A DNA stretch of 64,000 bases from the NCBI GenBank assembly GCA_023014335.1, contig JAECYW010000005.1, forward strand, positions 1,798,001 through 1,862,000, written 5' to 3'. The position numbers and the translations under genes are program-made. The notes beneath the pieces were generated by a model that worked only from the letters and a program-made list of their open reading frames with translations, did no database searches and was not told where the DNA came from. The DNA comes from Galerina marginata. Its lineage: Eukaryota; Basidiomycota; Agaricomycetes; Agaricales; Galerinaceae. This document shows, piece by piece, positions 25,101 to 34,145 of the stretch (its first letter is position 1; every line of letters begins with the position of its first letter).

Positions 25101-25462
25101 TGTTGGTGTGGTTGGTAAGAGGGTGAGGGTGGTTAAGGTGGGTGCGTGGTGGTGGGGCTAAAGCAAGAGGATAATTTGAGGACCGTCATCGTCGACCAGT
25201 ATTTATAGGTGAAAGGAAAGAAACGCACGAGCCATAACCAAGGCTGTAAACAAACGAAATAAGGTTTGAAGGCCACGCCCACGATCATGTGACTGTCAAA
25301 GCGCGACTCAAGTGATCAACAAAGACGCGTTGGCGAAAACATGAACAAACCGTCGCGTTTGTATATAACCCTTTGCGACTTCGTCGTCGGTATACCACTC
25401 CCTCTTTCCACAACCACCAACCACCGCCTCCGACACCACCACTACTCAGCACTTTCGCACCA
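25101..25462. promoter_or_regulatory. Shared divergent H2A/H2B promoter
   Basis: The 362 bp between the two histone ATGs holds one TATA box for each direction: tatttata at 25200-25207 (TATAAATA on the minus strand), 100 bp from the H2A ATG, and tatataa at 25362-25368, 95 bp from the H2B ATG. The symmetric spacing supports a bidirectional promoter. I could not assign specific regulator sites. Confidence 0.75.
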
Positions 25463-26060
25463 ATGGCTCCCAAACCCGCCTCCACTGCCGGCAAAGCCCC
25501 AGCCTCTACCGCCTCCAAGGCTCCTGCAAAGTCGACTGAGGGTGCCAAAGCCGCGAAGAAGACCTCCAAAGCTGCAGCACCTGCTGACGGCGAGAAGAAG
25601 AAGCGAAAGAAAGTCCGAAAGGAAACTTACTCCTCCTACATTTACAAGGGTATGTCGTTGGCTTTCTACAGGTTTATGACTTCGACTGAGTCATTTTGTC
25701 TTAGTCCTCAAGCAGGTCCACCCTGATACCGGTATCTCCAACAAGGCAATGGCAATTCTTAACAGCTTTGTCAACGATATCTTCGAGCGAATTGCGACCG
25801 AGGCTTCCAGTACGTCCCTTCACTTTTTATTTCTGACACTTTCTTATCGCTCCGTCTAGAACTCGCTTCATACTCCAAGAAATCTACTATCTCTTCACGA
25901 GAAATTCAAACATCAGTGCGCCTCATCCTTCCTGGAGAGCTCGCCAAGCACGCCATTTCAGAGGGTACCAAATCAGTGACGAGTAAGTTAATTCTTTTGT
26001 TAAGATCGAGTTGGTCTTAATCCATCGTTTTCAGAGTTTTCATCAGCAGGAGCCAAGTAG
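25463..26060 (+). CDS. Histone H2B
   Basis: Exons 25463-25649, 25705-25809, 25860-25982 and 26035-26060 (146 residues). The N-terminal tail is Ala/Lys-rich ([13 protein letters not shown] and a [18 protein letters not shown] entry), followed by the histone-fold [51 protein letters not shown] and the C-terminal helix [15 protein letters not shown], whose TK lysine is the ubiquitination-site equivalent. The C-terminus SSAGAK is typical of fungi. It pairs with the divergent H2A gene; S-phase co-regulation is inferred from arrangement. Confidence 0.97.
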
Positions 26061-26721
26061 ATATTTCATTTCAGTCAGACGAGTTGCAGTTATCGTGTAT
26101 TTTTCATGTATATTTATTTTAATTCACTTCTTTCTCTGCATTCCATCTGTGATTCTAAGTTTCTTGAACGAAGACTTTCTGACCTCGTCTCTCGAGTCTA
26201 GATGTAGCTCGATACGCAGAACAGTTGGATCTTTGGTATGCTGTTCCTCGTGCCAATGTCTAATGTTGGTCTAATATTTTGGTTAGGATGAATTCGGAGT
26301 GGCGTAACGGTGAACACCAACCTCCACCTTTCGAGGTCGTGAATGCCGTGAAGTCGGGACTAAATCAGAACGAGGTTGCGTTCAAGATATCGGAAAGTCC
26401 CTTTCCATGTCGACAACATTGTGAATTTCAAGAATAGACCATCTCCCAAACCTGGAAGTGGCACACCCGACGGGCCATGGACGCCTGCAATGGATAGTCC
26501 TGATCCTTGGGCCATCGTGCCACTTTCCATTGTTCTCGAACACCTTTTTAGGAATAATTTTCAACATATAAACGTCGACGAGCCATCTACCCGTGGTTAT
26601 TTCTTGACCATACTCTGTTCGCATCATATATTCACAATCCTGAATTGCGTGCATGTAAGTTTGAATTGGTTGAATTTTGATTCTCTTACTGAGCAGTCTG
26701 ACAGAAAGTACCATCCTCGTC
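26061..26721. other. Spacer with a possible short reading frame
   Basis: An open stretch starts at an ATG near 26290 (about 48 codons), and another runs through 26376-26792 in a different frame. Neither shows a recognisable domain. The region probably holds the H2B 3' UTR and the promoter of the next F-box gene. Confidence 0.4.
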
Positions 26722-28425
26722 ATGCCAGACACACTCTCCTTGGCCGTGGCAAGCCTAACTCTCGGCGCGCCGGCTACCACCTCCACCAGTGAACCAGCCT
26801 TGCCCACCCACATTCACCATCTACCTGCCGAACTCCTCCTTTCCATATTCACGGTCTGCGGATCCCAAGACCTGCAGTTTCCACACACCCAGCTGGAGAC
26901 TTGCGTCGCTATCAGCCATGCCTGCTCCCGATGGCGCCAGGTTGCTCTGCGTTGCGCTGAGATGTGGGCAGGCTGCTTTGACGTCGAAATGCCATCTCGA
27001 TGGATGGCCGAGGTCGTAAAACGCTCTCGGGCCTGGCCGGTCGAGATTGTGCTGCCTTCATTGACCAAGGCCTTGAAGGAGAGAAAAGGAGAACACTTCT
27101 CCAATACGGCGCGGGAGATTGAGATACTCCGCCGTCCTTGCCAGCCCAGATTTTGGATGACATCACCGAACAAGGAATTATTCCAGGAGGTAATCAAGAG
27201 ATGCTCTAGCTTTACTGCCTCCCTTTCCGATGAAGACAGCGCGATTCTGGCCCAACCTGGCATCAAGGAGAGATTGCCGGCTCTGGAGAAACTTTCCCTC
27301 GGATTCCCCTATATCAGGCAGACTCTGACCCTGGAGGACCAGGGCATATACAACACTAGGAAGCCATGGAATTTGTGGTCGCTGACCCTCAGGCGGTGTA
27401 GCCTCAACCTCGATGCAACTTGTCTCTCTTCGCTTCAGGAGCTTTCCATTCGTGGTGTTGCGCCATCCGCAGCATTTACGGCAGATGGATGGTTGAGGTT
27501 TCTGCAAAGCTTGCCACACCTGCGGTCTCTTCACCTGAGCGATGCGATAGCAGCTGGAGAAGTCCACCAGTCGGATTCAAGGCCCAAGGACGTCAGTCTC
27601 CCCATTCTTGAGTGGTTATATATCGACTGCCCATTCCAGCAAAGTGCGGACTTGCTCCACAGGCTTGTGGTCCCTAGAATGTGCGATGTTAACCTCTATA
27701 TTTATTCCTTGTGGTCGCTGTCCGACGATGCTTTTACCCGCTTCGTCGGCTGGATAAAAAAGAGGTTCACCCAGGAAGAGCCGACTCTTGGGACGTGGTT
27801 GGGTTTGGAAATGACGGAGAGCAAGTGCGTCATCTGCACACGGCGAAACTTCCAGCTGGAAGTAGATTTCGGAAGGGAGTACAACGACGACGAAGAACAA
27901 TCCATCGCGAACGAGCCGTCGTTTGACCCTGACGAACTGTTTCACGAACTCGTCGGTGCGATCCGCAAACCTGCGGCGTTCGTCACTGATCTTATTCTGA
28001 GGCTGGACTATACGTGCGAGGTGCAGAACTTTTGGGCATTCAACTTTCGGCCATTTGTGAGTGTGACGAGGATATTACTGTCTTCCATGGAGAGCTTTCA
28101 GTTCATGGTGCCTGCTTTTGAGACAGGCACATACGTGGCAGCGTACGAGGTGAATGATCAATCCTGGACAGACGAGTTTCTGTTCCCGGCACTGGAGAAA
28201 TTGTCGTTCCGCGAGGTGGACTTCAGGTTTGGCGAAGAGTACGGACGCAGCCTGGGCAGTTATTTGGTTACACTGGTGCAAGTCCGTGACGCTGCTAGTT
28301 CTGAGGGGTTGGCAAGTCCTATCGCGGAGATGGAGTTTATCGAGTGCAAGACAAAGCCCAGAAGGAAAGAACGAAGGGAGATGGAGTCGTATGGGGTCCG
28401 TGGCCTCAGATCACCGAAGCTCTAG
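26722..28425 (+). CDS. F-box/LRR-like protein
   Basis: An intronless frame of 567 residues from the ATG at 26722. A clear F-box occupies about residues 32-82 (HIHHLPAELLLSIFTVCG, closing with SHACSRWRQVALRCAEMW). The rest contains Leu-rich segments such as LRSLHLSDA and an acidic patch (YNDDEEQ). The LPAELL..IF opening and the overall layout match the genes at 10633-12369 and 16211-17791, although it is more diverged. A role as SCF adaptor is inferred from the F-box only. Confidence 0.82.
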   Translation: MPDTLSLAVASLTLGAPATTSTSEPALPTHIHHLPAELLLSIFTVCGSQDLQFPHTQLETCVAISHACSRWRQVALRCAEMWAGCFDVEMPSRWMAEVVKRSRAWPVEIVLPSLTKALKERKGEHFSNTAREIEILRRPCQPRFWMTSPNKELFQEVIKRCSSFTASLSDEDSAILAQPGIKERLPALEKLSLGFPYIRQTLTLEDQGIYNTRKPWNLWSLTLRRCSLNLDATCLSSLQELSIRGVAPSAAFTADGWLRFLQSLPHLRSLHLSDAIAAGEVHQSDSRPKDVSLPILEWLYIDCPFQQSADLLHRLVVPRMCDVNLYIYSLWSLSDDAFTRFVGWIKKRFTQEEPTLGTWLGLEMTESKCVICTRRNFQLEVDFGREYNDDEEQSIANEPSFDPDELFHELVGAIRKPAAFVTDLILRLDYTCEVQNFWAFNFRPFVSVTRILLSSMESFQFMVPAFETGTYVAAYEVNDQSWTDEFLFPALEKLSFREVDFRFGEEYGRSLGSYLVTLVQVRDAASSEGLASPIAEMEFIECKTKPRRKERREMESYGVRGLRSPKL

Positions 28426-28638
28426 GGAAGGACACATATTTGAGAGTATTTTCAGACCTGTACGAAGAGCCAGATTTGTTATATCCGTTGTTGTAATGTT
28501 GATAAGTAGTCATCATAGATAAAATTGCACTCAACCTTCAAAAGAGGGGACGCGGGAAGAAAGGTGGTTGTCTATGGTCGTATTAGGAATATTCTTCCCA
28601 CAATTTTTCTTATTCGTCGAAGTTTAGCGTCACAACTT

Positions 28639-28643
28639 GCTCC
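28639..28643. repeat. Target site duplication, left (GCTCC)
   Basis: Five bases immediately before the 5' LTR that are repeated immediately after the 3' LTR; a 5 bp duplication is normal for copia-type integrases. Confidence 0.9.
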
Positions 28644-28796
28644 TGTTGGACTTAGTCCATAGGTGACGACCTCGGTGGTATCCGGACACGGTCACGCCCC
28701 CTCGTACATACGTAGTCACTCCTGTACTCGTCGTCTCTATCGCTCAATCCATTCGCACTGCCCGCGTGTCTCGTCTCCCTGCTCCGCTTGTCTACA
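28644..28796 (+). repeat. 5' LTR, 153 bp
   Basis: Starts TGTTGGACTTAG and ends CTTGTCTACA. It matches the copy at 30902-31054 base for base by eye. Transcription of the element is expected to start within it, but I see no strong TATA box. Confidence 0.93.
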
Positions 28797-28810
28797 GGTT
28801 ATGGGCCCCG
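28797..28810 (+). other. Primer binding site, half initiator-tRNA type
   Basis: GGTTATGGGCCCCG directly follows the 5' LTR. It is complementary to the anticodon stem-loop of initiator tRNA-Met (which contains CCCATAACC), not to the tRNA 3' end. Priming by an internally cleaved initiator tRNA is known for Drosophila copia and yeast Ty5, so this supports placement in the copia group. Confidence 0.8.
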
Positions 28811-28908
28811 ACGCGACTACAGCATAGACGACTTTTTCAACGCGCATCTACGCGTCTTCTGGAACTTGACAGCTTTCACTTTTGCCGACCTTGCAGCACC
28901 GTTTTGGG

Positions 28909-29270
28909 TTCCTGTATCTTCGTCGTGCACTCCTGCCTTCCACAGCGCAGTCGGGTTAACATCTTTGTCGACCGTAATCTCTCATTCTCTTGCATTCGCA
29001 ATCGGGTTTTGGACGCAAAACCGCAATCTCGACATCATTCGAGAAGCGTACCAACACTATCTTATCACTTGCCGACCCTGCGGCCTTCGTTCCCGTACCT
29101 CCGTCGCGCACTCCTGCCTTTTAACAAGCGCAGTCGGGTTGATTCTCTCGTCGACCGTAACTTCTTTGTCTATTCCTGCATCTGCAGTCGGGTTCTGGGC
29201 GCAAACTGCAATCTCGCCATCGAGGAGCGCACCACATCTTCCAATTACTGCTTTCACGCAGTCGGGTTGC
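28909..29270 (+). repeat. Imperfect tandem repeats in the element leader
   Basis: A segment of about 183 bp starting near 28909 is repeated from about 29090, with a shorter third copy near 29250. The core GCAGTCGGGTT (one copy GCAATCGGGTT) occurs at 28947, 28998, 29130, 29184 and 29258, usually followed by a TCGACCGTAA-like block. The region precedes the internal ORF and could be a packaging or dimerisation leader; that is inference. Confidence 0.7.
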
Positions 29271-29676
29271 TAAGGGCCAACCGTAATCGTCGACTCTGTG
29301 CCATTCCTTTGGTCACATCTCTGTCGCCTCGCCTCTCTCCCCCTCAAATTTCGCCTCTTTTGCACCTCCGCAGTTTCCTGCCGTATTTCCGGCGCATACA
29401 TTCACTCTCCCTCGCTTTCGCTTCGCATTAACCCCACGGACATTCCTTTATTCTCGTAGAGCTCTTTCTTCGGACCCTGCCACTCTCTCATACGCATTTC
29501 AACATAAATTTCTCTTGTTTTCTATCATTCCGAGCACGTATATTCTTATTCTGGACACTGTTTCTTTCCGGATCATCTTTTATTTGTGAATTTTACTTCT
29601 CTTTCTTTTCAAATTCGCTTTTTTACTCGACTTTCTTCTGTCTAAATTCCATCGACCTCTCCCCATTCCTTTAGAT

Positions 29677-30666
29677 ATGCCGTCCAAACGATCTTCAACA
29701 AAATCTTTGGCCACCAAACCGGTGCCCAAGGTGCCATCCTCCCGTCGCAAACCGAAAACTCTATCACCTTCAAATGGGACAGCCCGTACAGCTCCTTGTC
29801 ACCTTGTCGTCGACCTATCCCTACCCTCTCATGTAGTCAATGACTGCTCTCTATTCACAACCTACACGCCATCTCGCAAGCTACATCAGACACCCTTCGG
29901 TAACGATATCATCATTGAGGGCCATGGCGACGTACATATCCGGGCTTTCGCAGGCGGGAAATCAATTCTCTTCTGTCTACGGGATTGTTGGCACGTTCCC
30001 TCCTCTCCCCATCATTTTTTATCTTGTATCAGCATTGTCTCTCAAGGAAAGCAAGTCATGCTCGCCGATCGTACTCCGAGGATGATTTATTCGCATAAAG
30101 ACCGTCTCGCTAACCCCGAATTACCGAAGTATGTCCCGTTCACACGAGAAGGTGGGCACTTCGTCCTCAAGTTTCAAATTCCTATCGAGGTGTCAGGCAT
30201 ACAACAAGCCGCAGTGCCATCAGTTTCATTGCACGCTTCATCATCTCAAGTGTTTGCCGGTCTGTCTTTCCATTCACATCCTTTTATTCAAAGCCCCGTT
30301 CTGGCTTCGCATTCTCCAATTCTTTCTTCTACCTTAACTCAAAAATCACTGTCTGCCTCGCCTCCATTCCAGCATTCTCCTTTGCATTCCCCTCTTCAGA
30401 ATTCATTATCTCCAAGTCCACTTCCAATTTCGCTTTCTGAACATCCTCCACCACCCGAAACTCTTTCTCCTCAAACCTCATGCTCTATTCCCTTTCAATC
30501 TTTATTGTCAAATTCACCCTGTCTTCCTCCACTTTCTTGGTATTTTACATCTTCTCTTTCCTCTCCTGCCATTTCTTCTCTTCAACATTCAAATTTGGGA
30601 TTAAACCTCTTACCGCGCCTTGCTGTTCTTTTCAACCACTTCCTTGTTCTTGAAGATCCCCCTTAA
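29677..30666 (+). CDS. Degenerate copia Gag-Pol fragment, protease-like
   Basis: A 329-residue frame lying inside the LTR element. A basic start (MPSKRSSTKS) leads into the pattern seen around the copia protease: LVVDLSLPSHVVNDCSLFTTYTPS, then IIIEGHGDVHIRA and LRDCWHVPSSPHHFLS. In active elements the first block contains an Asp-Ser/Thr-Gly triad; here it reads DLS, so catalysis is unlikely. From about residue 175 the sequence is a long Ser/Pro-rich tail (many SPSPLPIS, SPPFQHSPL type runs) with no family match. It may be expressed from the LTR; a structural role is possible but unproven. Confidence 0.7.
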   Translation: MPSKRSSTKSLATKPVPKVPSSRRKPKTLSPSNGTARTAPCHLVVDLSLPSHVVNDCSLFTTYTPSRKLHQTPFGNDIIIEGHGDVHIRAFAGGKSILFCLRDCWHVPSSPHHFLSCISIVSQGKQVMLADRTPRMIYSHKDRLANPELPKYVPFTREGGHFVLKFQIPIEVSGIQQAAVPSVSLHASSSQVFAGLSFHSHPFIQSPVLASHSPILSSTLTQKSLSASPPFQHSPLHSPLQNSLSPSPLPISLSEHPPPPETLSPQTSCSIPFQSLLSNSPCLPPLSWYFTSSLSSPAISSLQHSNLGLNLLPRLAVLFNHFLVLEDPP

Positions 30667-30709
30667 AATTTTCATTTTTGTCATTGTAGAATTCATTTCC
30701 TTTCTTTGC

Positions 30710-30901
30710 ATGGGGGTGCGTTTTCTCTCAAATTCTGCACTCCCTCTATAGCTATCTTCTACTCAGGTTTCATTTCATCATTTATTCCACCTGGTATATG
30801 TATGGGGGTGCTCCTCTGGCACCAGCTCCTCCTCTTTATTTTATGGGGGTGTCTTTCGCTTTTCCTGTGTCCTTTTTCTGCCCTCGGTAGTCATGGGGGT
30901 G
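30710..30901 (+). repeat. Four copies of a polypurine-tract-like motif
   Basis: ATGGGGGTG occurs at 30710-30718, 30802-30810, 30843-30851 and 30893-30901. The last copy ends one base before the 3' LTR, the place of the plus-strand primer tract in LTR elements. The three earlier copies are separated by 41-92 bp of T/C-rich sequence. Confidence 0.85.
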
Positions 30902-31054
30902 TGTTGGACTTAGTCCATAGGTGACGACCTCGGTGGTATCCGGACACGGTCACGCCCCCTCGTACATACGTAGTCACTCCTGTACTCGTCGTCTCTATCG
31001 CTCAATCCATTCGCACTGCCCGCGTGTCTCGTCTCCCTGCTCCGCTTGTCTACA
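30902..31054 (+). repeat. 3' LTR, 153 bp
   Basis: Same sequence as 28644-28796. Its end plus the first flanking base read CTTGTCTACAG, which resembles a fungal splice acceptor, and it lies 28 bp before the SRRM1-like ATG. Confidence 0.93.
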
Positions 31055-31059
31055 GCTCC
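31055..31059. repeat. Target site duplication, right (GCTCC)
   Basis: Matches the five bases at 28639-28643 and lies 24 bp upstream of the next gene's start codon. Confidence 0.9.
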
Positions 31060-31082
31060 TTCTCTCCCTTCATCTCATAACC

Positions 31083-32943
31083 ATGGCGGACGCTGGTGAG
31101 AAACGAAAAATGATATGGTATCTCTCTGCTATACTCACGCCTCTTTGTCTGCTCATCTTCAATAGGCTTCTTCAAAGGTACTTCAGCTGACCAGGACAGG
31201 CGGTTTTCCGACAAGGAGGTCAAGTTGCTCAAGTCAATGAAGTTTCCGCCAGAATTTGAGAAAAAGGTACGCTTTACTGTCTTTGACATCCATTGCTCTG
31301 TTATTTAACTTGAAGTTTTCGATATAGGTTGATATGAGGAAAGTCAATTTGGCCGTCATCAGGCCTTGGATAGCCAAGAAGATCATAGAACTCATTGGTT
31401 TCGAGGACGAGGTAGTGGTTGAATATGCTATGGGTCTACTTGAAGATGAACAGCAGCATGTGCGCCCTCTCGTTTCCCTTCCATGTGCCTTTCTGACCTG
31501 GACATCAACTTGTCAGAACCCAGATCCAAGAAAAATGCAAATTAACCTGACTGGCTTCCTGACCAAAGAGACGGCTCCATTTATGGAGGCGCTGTGGAAG
31601 CTACTCCTTGAGGCTCAGCAGGAAGTGACGGGTGTGCCCCGAACATTCGTCGAGCAGAAGAAGGAAGAGATGCGGAAAGCACGCGAAGGCGACACGCGTG
31701 CCATTGACGAGCGTGATCGTCGTGCCAGGCTGGATGAAATCAGAGATTCAGACCGTGGCGGGCGAGGCGGTGGAAGAGGTGGTCGTGGCAGGGGACGTGG
31801 CCGAGGAGGTCGTGGTGGATACGACGATAGTCGAGGAGGAGACCGGCCTCGTGACGCAGGTTGGGGCAACCGAGGCGGCGGTCCTGGTGGAGGTCCTGGT
31901 GGAGGTCCTCCAGGCGGAGTATGTTATCCTCCGAAATTTTATTTAAAACGAAGCTCATATCTCTGTGATATTAGGGTCCTCGTCGTCGTTTCTCCTCTCG
32001 TTCACCTCCGCCGCGTCGCCGGTCGCGGTCAATTACACCTCGAGGTTCTCGTTCTCCTCCAGGGCGCCGTTTCAGGTCTCCAGCTCGCCGAGCCTCTCCC
32101 TCGCGCGACAGCAGCTCGCGTTCTCGGACTCGCTCACGCTCACGGCCCCCTCCTCCCCCAAGAAAGCGACCCACCCCACCTCGTCGATCGCCTTCCCGTT
32201 CCATCTCCCGTTCTCCCCCACCTAACAGGCGCCGCCAGAGGTCTCCGTCTCTGACACCTCCACCTCGTGAGCGCAACGAGCGCCGCTACAAAGACCGGAG
32301 CAGTCGCAGCCCTCCTGCAAGGCGTCGACGCCTGTCTCCCCGCTCTCGATCCAAGTCCGCGTCTCGCAGCCGCTCACGGTCTCCACCGCGTAAATATGCA
32401 CGGAGACGTAGTGGCAGTCCTGCCGGGCGAAGGAGAAGCATGAGCCCTCCTCGCCGCCGGAGACGCAGCCCATCGGATTCAAGGTCGCGCTCGCCGCCGC
32501 CGCCACTGCCGCCACGTCGAAGAAGTCCGAGTGTTACGCGTAAGTCGTCAGGGAAGCATGTTAGGCGCTCAAGCAAGGGTCGCGATCATGACAGCCCGTC
32601 ACGGTCAACATCCCGAACACGCTCTCGCTCGCCCCGGGGTTCCAAGCGTGGTACCCGTGGTGACGACCGCAATGACAGGATGGACGTCGACCGCCCGGCT
32701 GGTGAGGAATTGAAAATCAAGGGACAGGCAGAGTTAGAACGCAGGAAAAGTAAGTGGGAAGTGGGCAATGACGATGTGCGGTTTTATTAATTGGCTCTCA
32801 CCTTTTTAGATGACTGACTTTGCTTTGTATTTTTTGTTTTATTCTAGACTGAAAGCAGGCATGATCTTGCACGAAGGGAAAATGAGCTCAAGGAGAAGGC
32901 GTTGAGGAATAAGGTTGTTAGGTCGAGGATGAAAAGTGGTTAA
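31083..32943 (+). CDS. SRRM1: PWI-domain, RS-rich splicing coactivator (SRRM1-like)
   Basis: Exons 31083-31095 (13 nt), 31166-31266, 31328-31459, 31517-31918, 31975-32760 and 32848-32943. The N-terminus MADAGFFKGTSADQD and KKVDMRKVNLAVIRPWI, GFEDEVVVEYAMGLLED, MQINLTGFL form a PWI domain very close to SRm160. A Gly/Arg-rich RGG region follows (GGRGGGRGGRGRGRG), then long Arg-Ser/Pro tracts, and a C-terminal helix ARRENELKEKALRNK like that of SRRM1. PWI proteins bind nucleic acid and bridge SR proteins and snRNPs in pre-mRNA splicing. The last donor is a weak GTGGGC at 32761; the stronger GTAAGT at 32750 breaks the frame. The LTR element sits 28 bp upstream of the ATG. Confidence 0.9.
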
Positions 32944-33640
32944 TCGTACCATGTGCTGTCAAGGAGATACCAAGGGCAAGTAAAATTATATTTTCTATCT
33001 CTTTTTTGATTTTATTTCTCGACTTCTGTAAAAAATACATTTACTCAGTCCTCTATTTTGTACAGAATCTTGTCGATGTTGTCTTCATAACAATATACAC
33101 ACACAAAAAATTGCGCGGTTCTTTTTTCTAGCTGATCTTTCTTTCTGCTTTGAAACTGAGATGCCTTGACAGCTACCTCCACCTGACCTAGTGTGTATGG
33201 AGGCCGTCCTTTCCATCTTTGTGAGAGCTATTCATTAGTGACCACCCACTCGTCAGAATGATTTTCTGAGAGGTTAGAAAGGAATGCAATGGTTACGAGA
33301 GGAACTTTACAGATTATGAGGGACTATCAATTACTTATGAGCCACACCAACTTGAACCGTTTCTGCGGTCCACTACGTATATGTACTCCATAGGGCGTAT
33401 CGGGAACTTTCTCATAGACAGGCCACAATGCAAGATTCATTGAATAAACATTACACACTTTGTATATACCTATACAACAGCTATAGGTGAACAAACAGTT
33501 TCCTCACAAACTCTTCGTCTTCCTCCATTACCATACATATGCATGTTAGTTGCATGTTAGAGGAACGGAGCATTTTCGGAAGAACTAGAGGGCACATCAA
33601 TTTGATCAATGCAGTCGACTGAGTTACTCAGGTAGCGATC
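32944..33640. other. Spacer after the SRRM1-like gene
   Basis: AT-rich 3' flank without recognisable coding sequence; T-rich runs and AATAAA-like sites occur, as expected for a polyadenylation region. Confidence 0.4.
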
Positions 33641-34117
33641 GTTGGCTCAACCTCGCCATCTCGCCACACCAGGCCTCGCCACCTGGCGATCGCCAGTGGC
33701 GAGTCCAAAGATTTGAAAGTGGCCTGGCGAGAGCTGGCGAGACACCCTGGTGTACGGTGCCTCGGGCTCAAAATTTCCACTATAAAAACCTACCACCGCC
33801 AATTTTATGATAATTTTGTCTGGATTTTCCCGAAACGCCTCCGGGAGAAGCAAATTCAGGCGGCCATACTATTTCTGATCACTCGGCAAGGTCAGAATTC
33901 GTCCCATTGCTGCCGTAAATTGTTCAGGTTGACGGGACTCCCGCCGTATCATAAGTGATGTCGTGAAATTCGGCCATACACAGAAATTCATACCATTTTT
34001 CCCCATAATACCGTTGATATGCTATTTTCCTGCTCTCGCCACTCGCCAGCATTCGCCATGTTCCCACGCCATTTGACTCGCCATGACGGCGAGTGGCGAG
34101 ACCTTTTGGAGGTTCAG
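33641..34117. repeat. Possible short inverted-repeat element, GGCGA-rich ends
   Basis: Both ends are dense in tctcgcca / tggcgag blocks in opposite orientation (33650-33735 and 34035-34106). The outer ends pair imperfectly: GGCTCAACCTC at about 33644 against GAGGTTCAGCC at 34109-34119. This suggests a short inverted-repeat element into whose right end the next element inserted. The boundaries are uncertain. Confidence 0.4.
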
Positions 34118-34145
34118 CCCCAGTGAGAAACGCCTCGAGTGAGAT
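34118..34145 (+). repeat. Left terminal inverted repeat
   Basis: Perfect 28 bp inverse of 35248-35275. Confidence 0.8.

Larger units (their letters stand above)
28644..31054 (+). mobile_element. Non-autonomous copia-type LTR retrotransposon
   Basis: A complete 2411 bp element: two 153 bp LTRs that read as identical, beginning TG and ending CA, flanked by a perfect 5 bp duplication GCTCC (28639-28643 and 31055-31059). A primer-binding site abuts the 5' LTR, and a G-rich tract abuts the 3' LTR. Inside there is only one substantial frame (29677-30666), related to the protease region of copia polyproteins. No integrase, reverse transcriptase or RNase H is present, so movement would need enzymes supplied in trans. 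Identical LTRs imply recent insertion. Confidence 0.93.
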
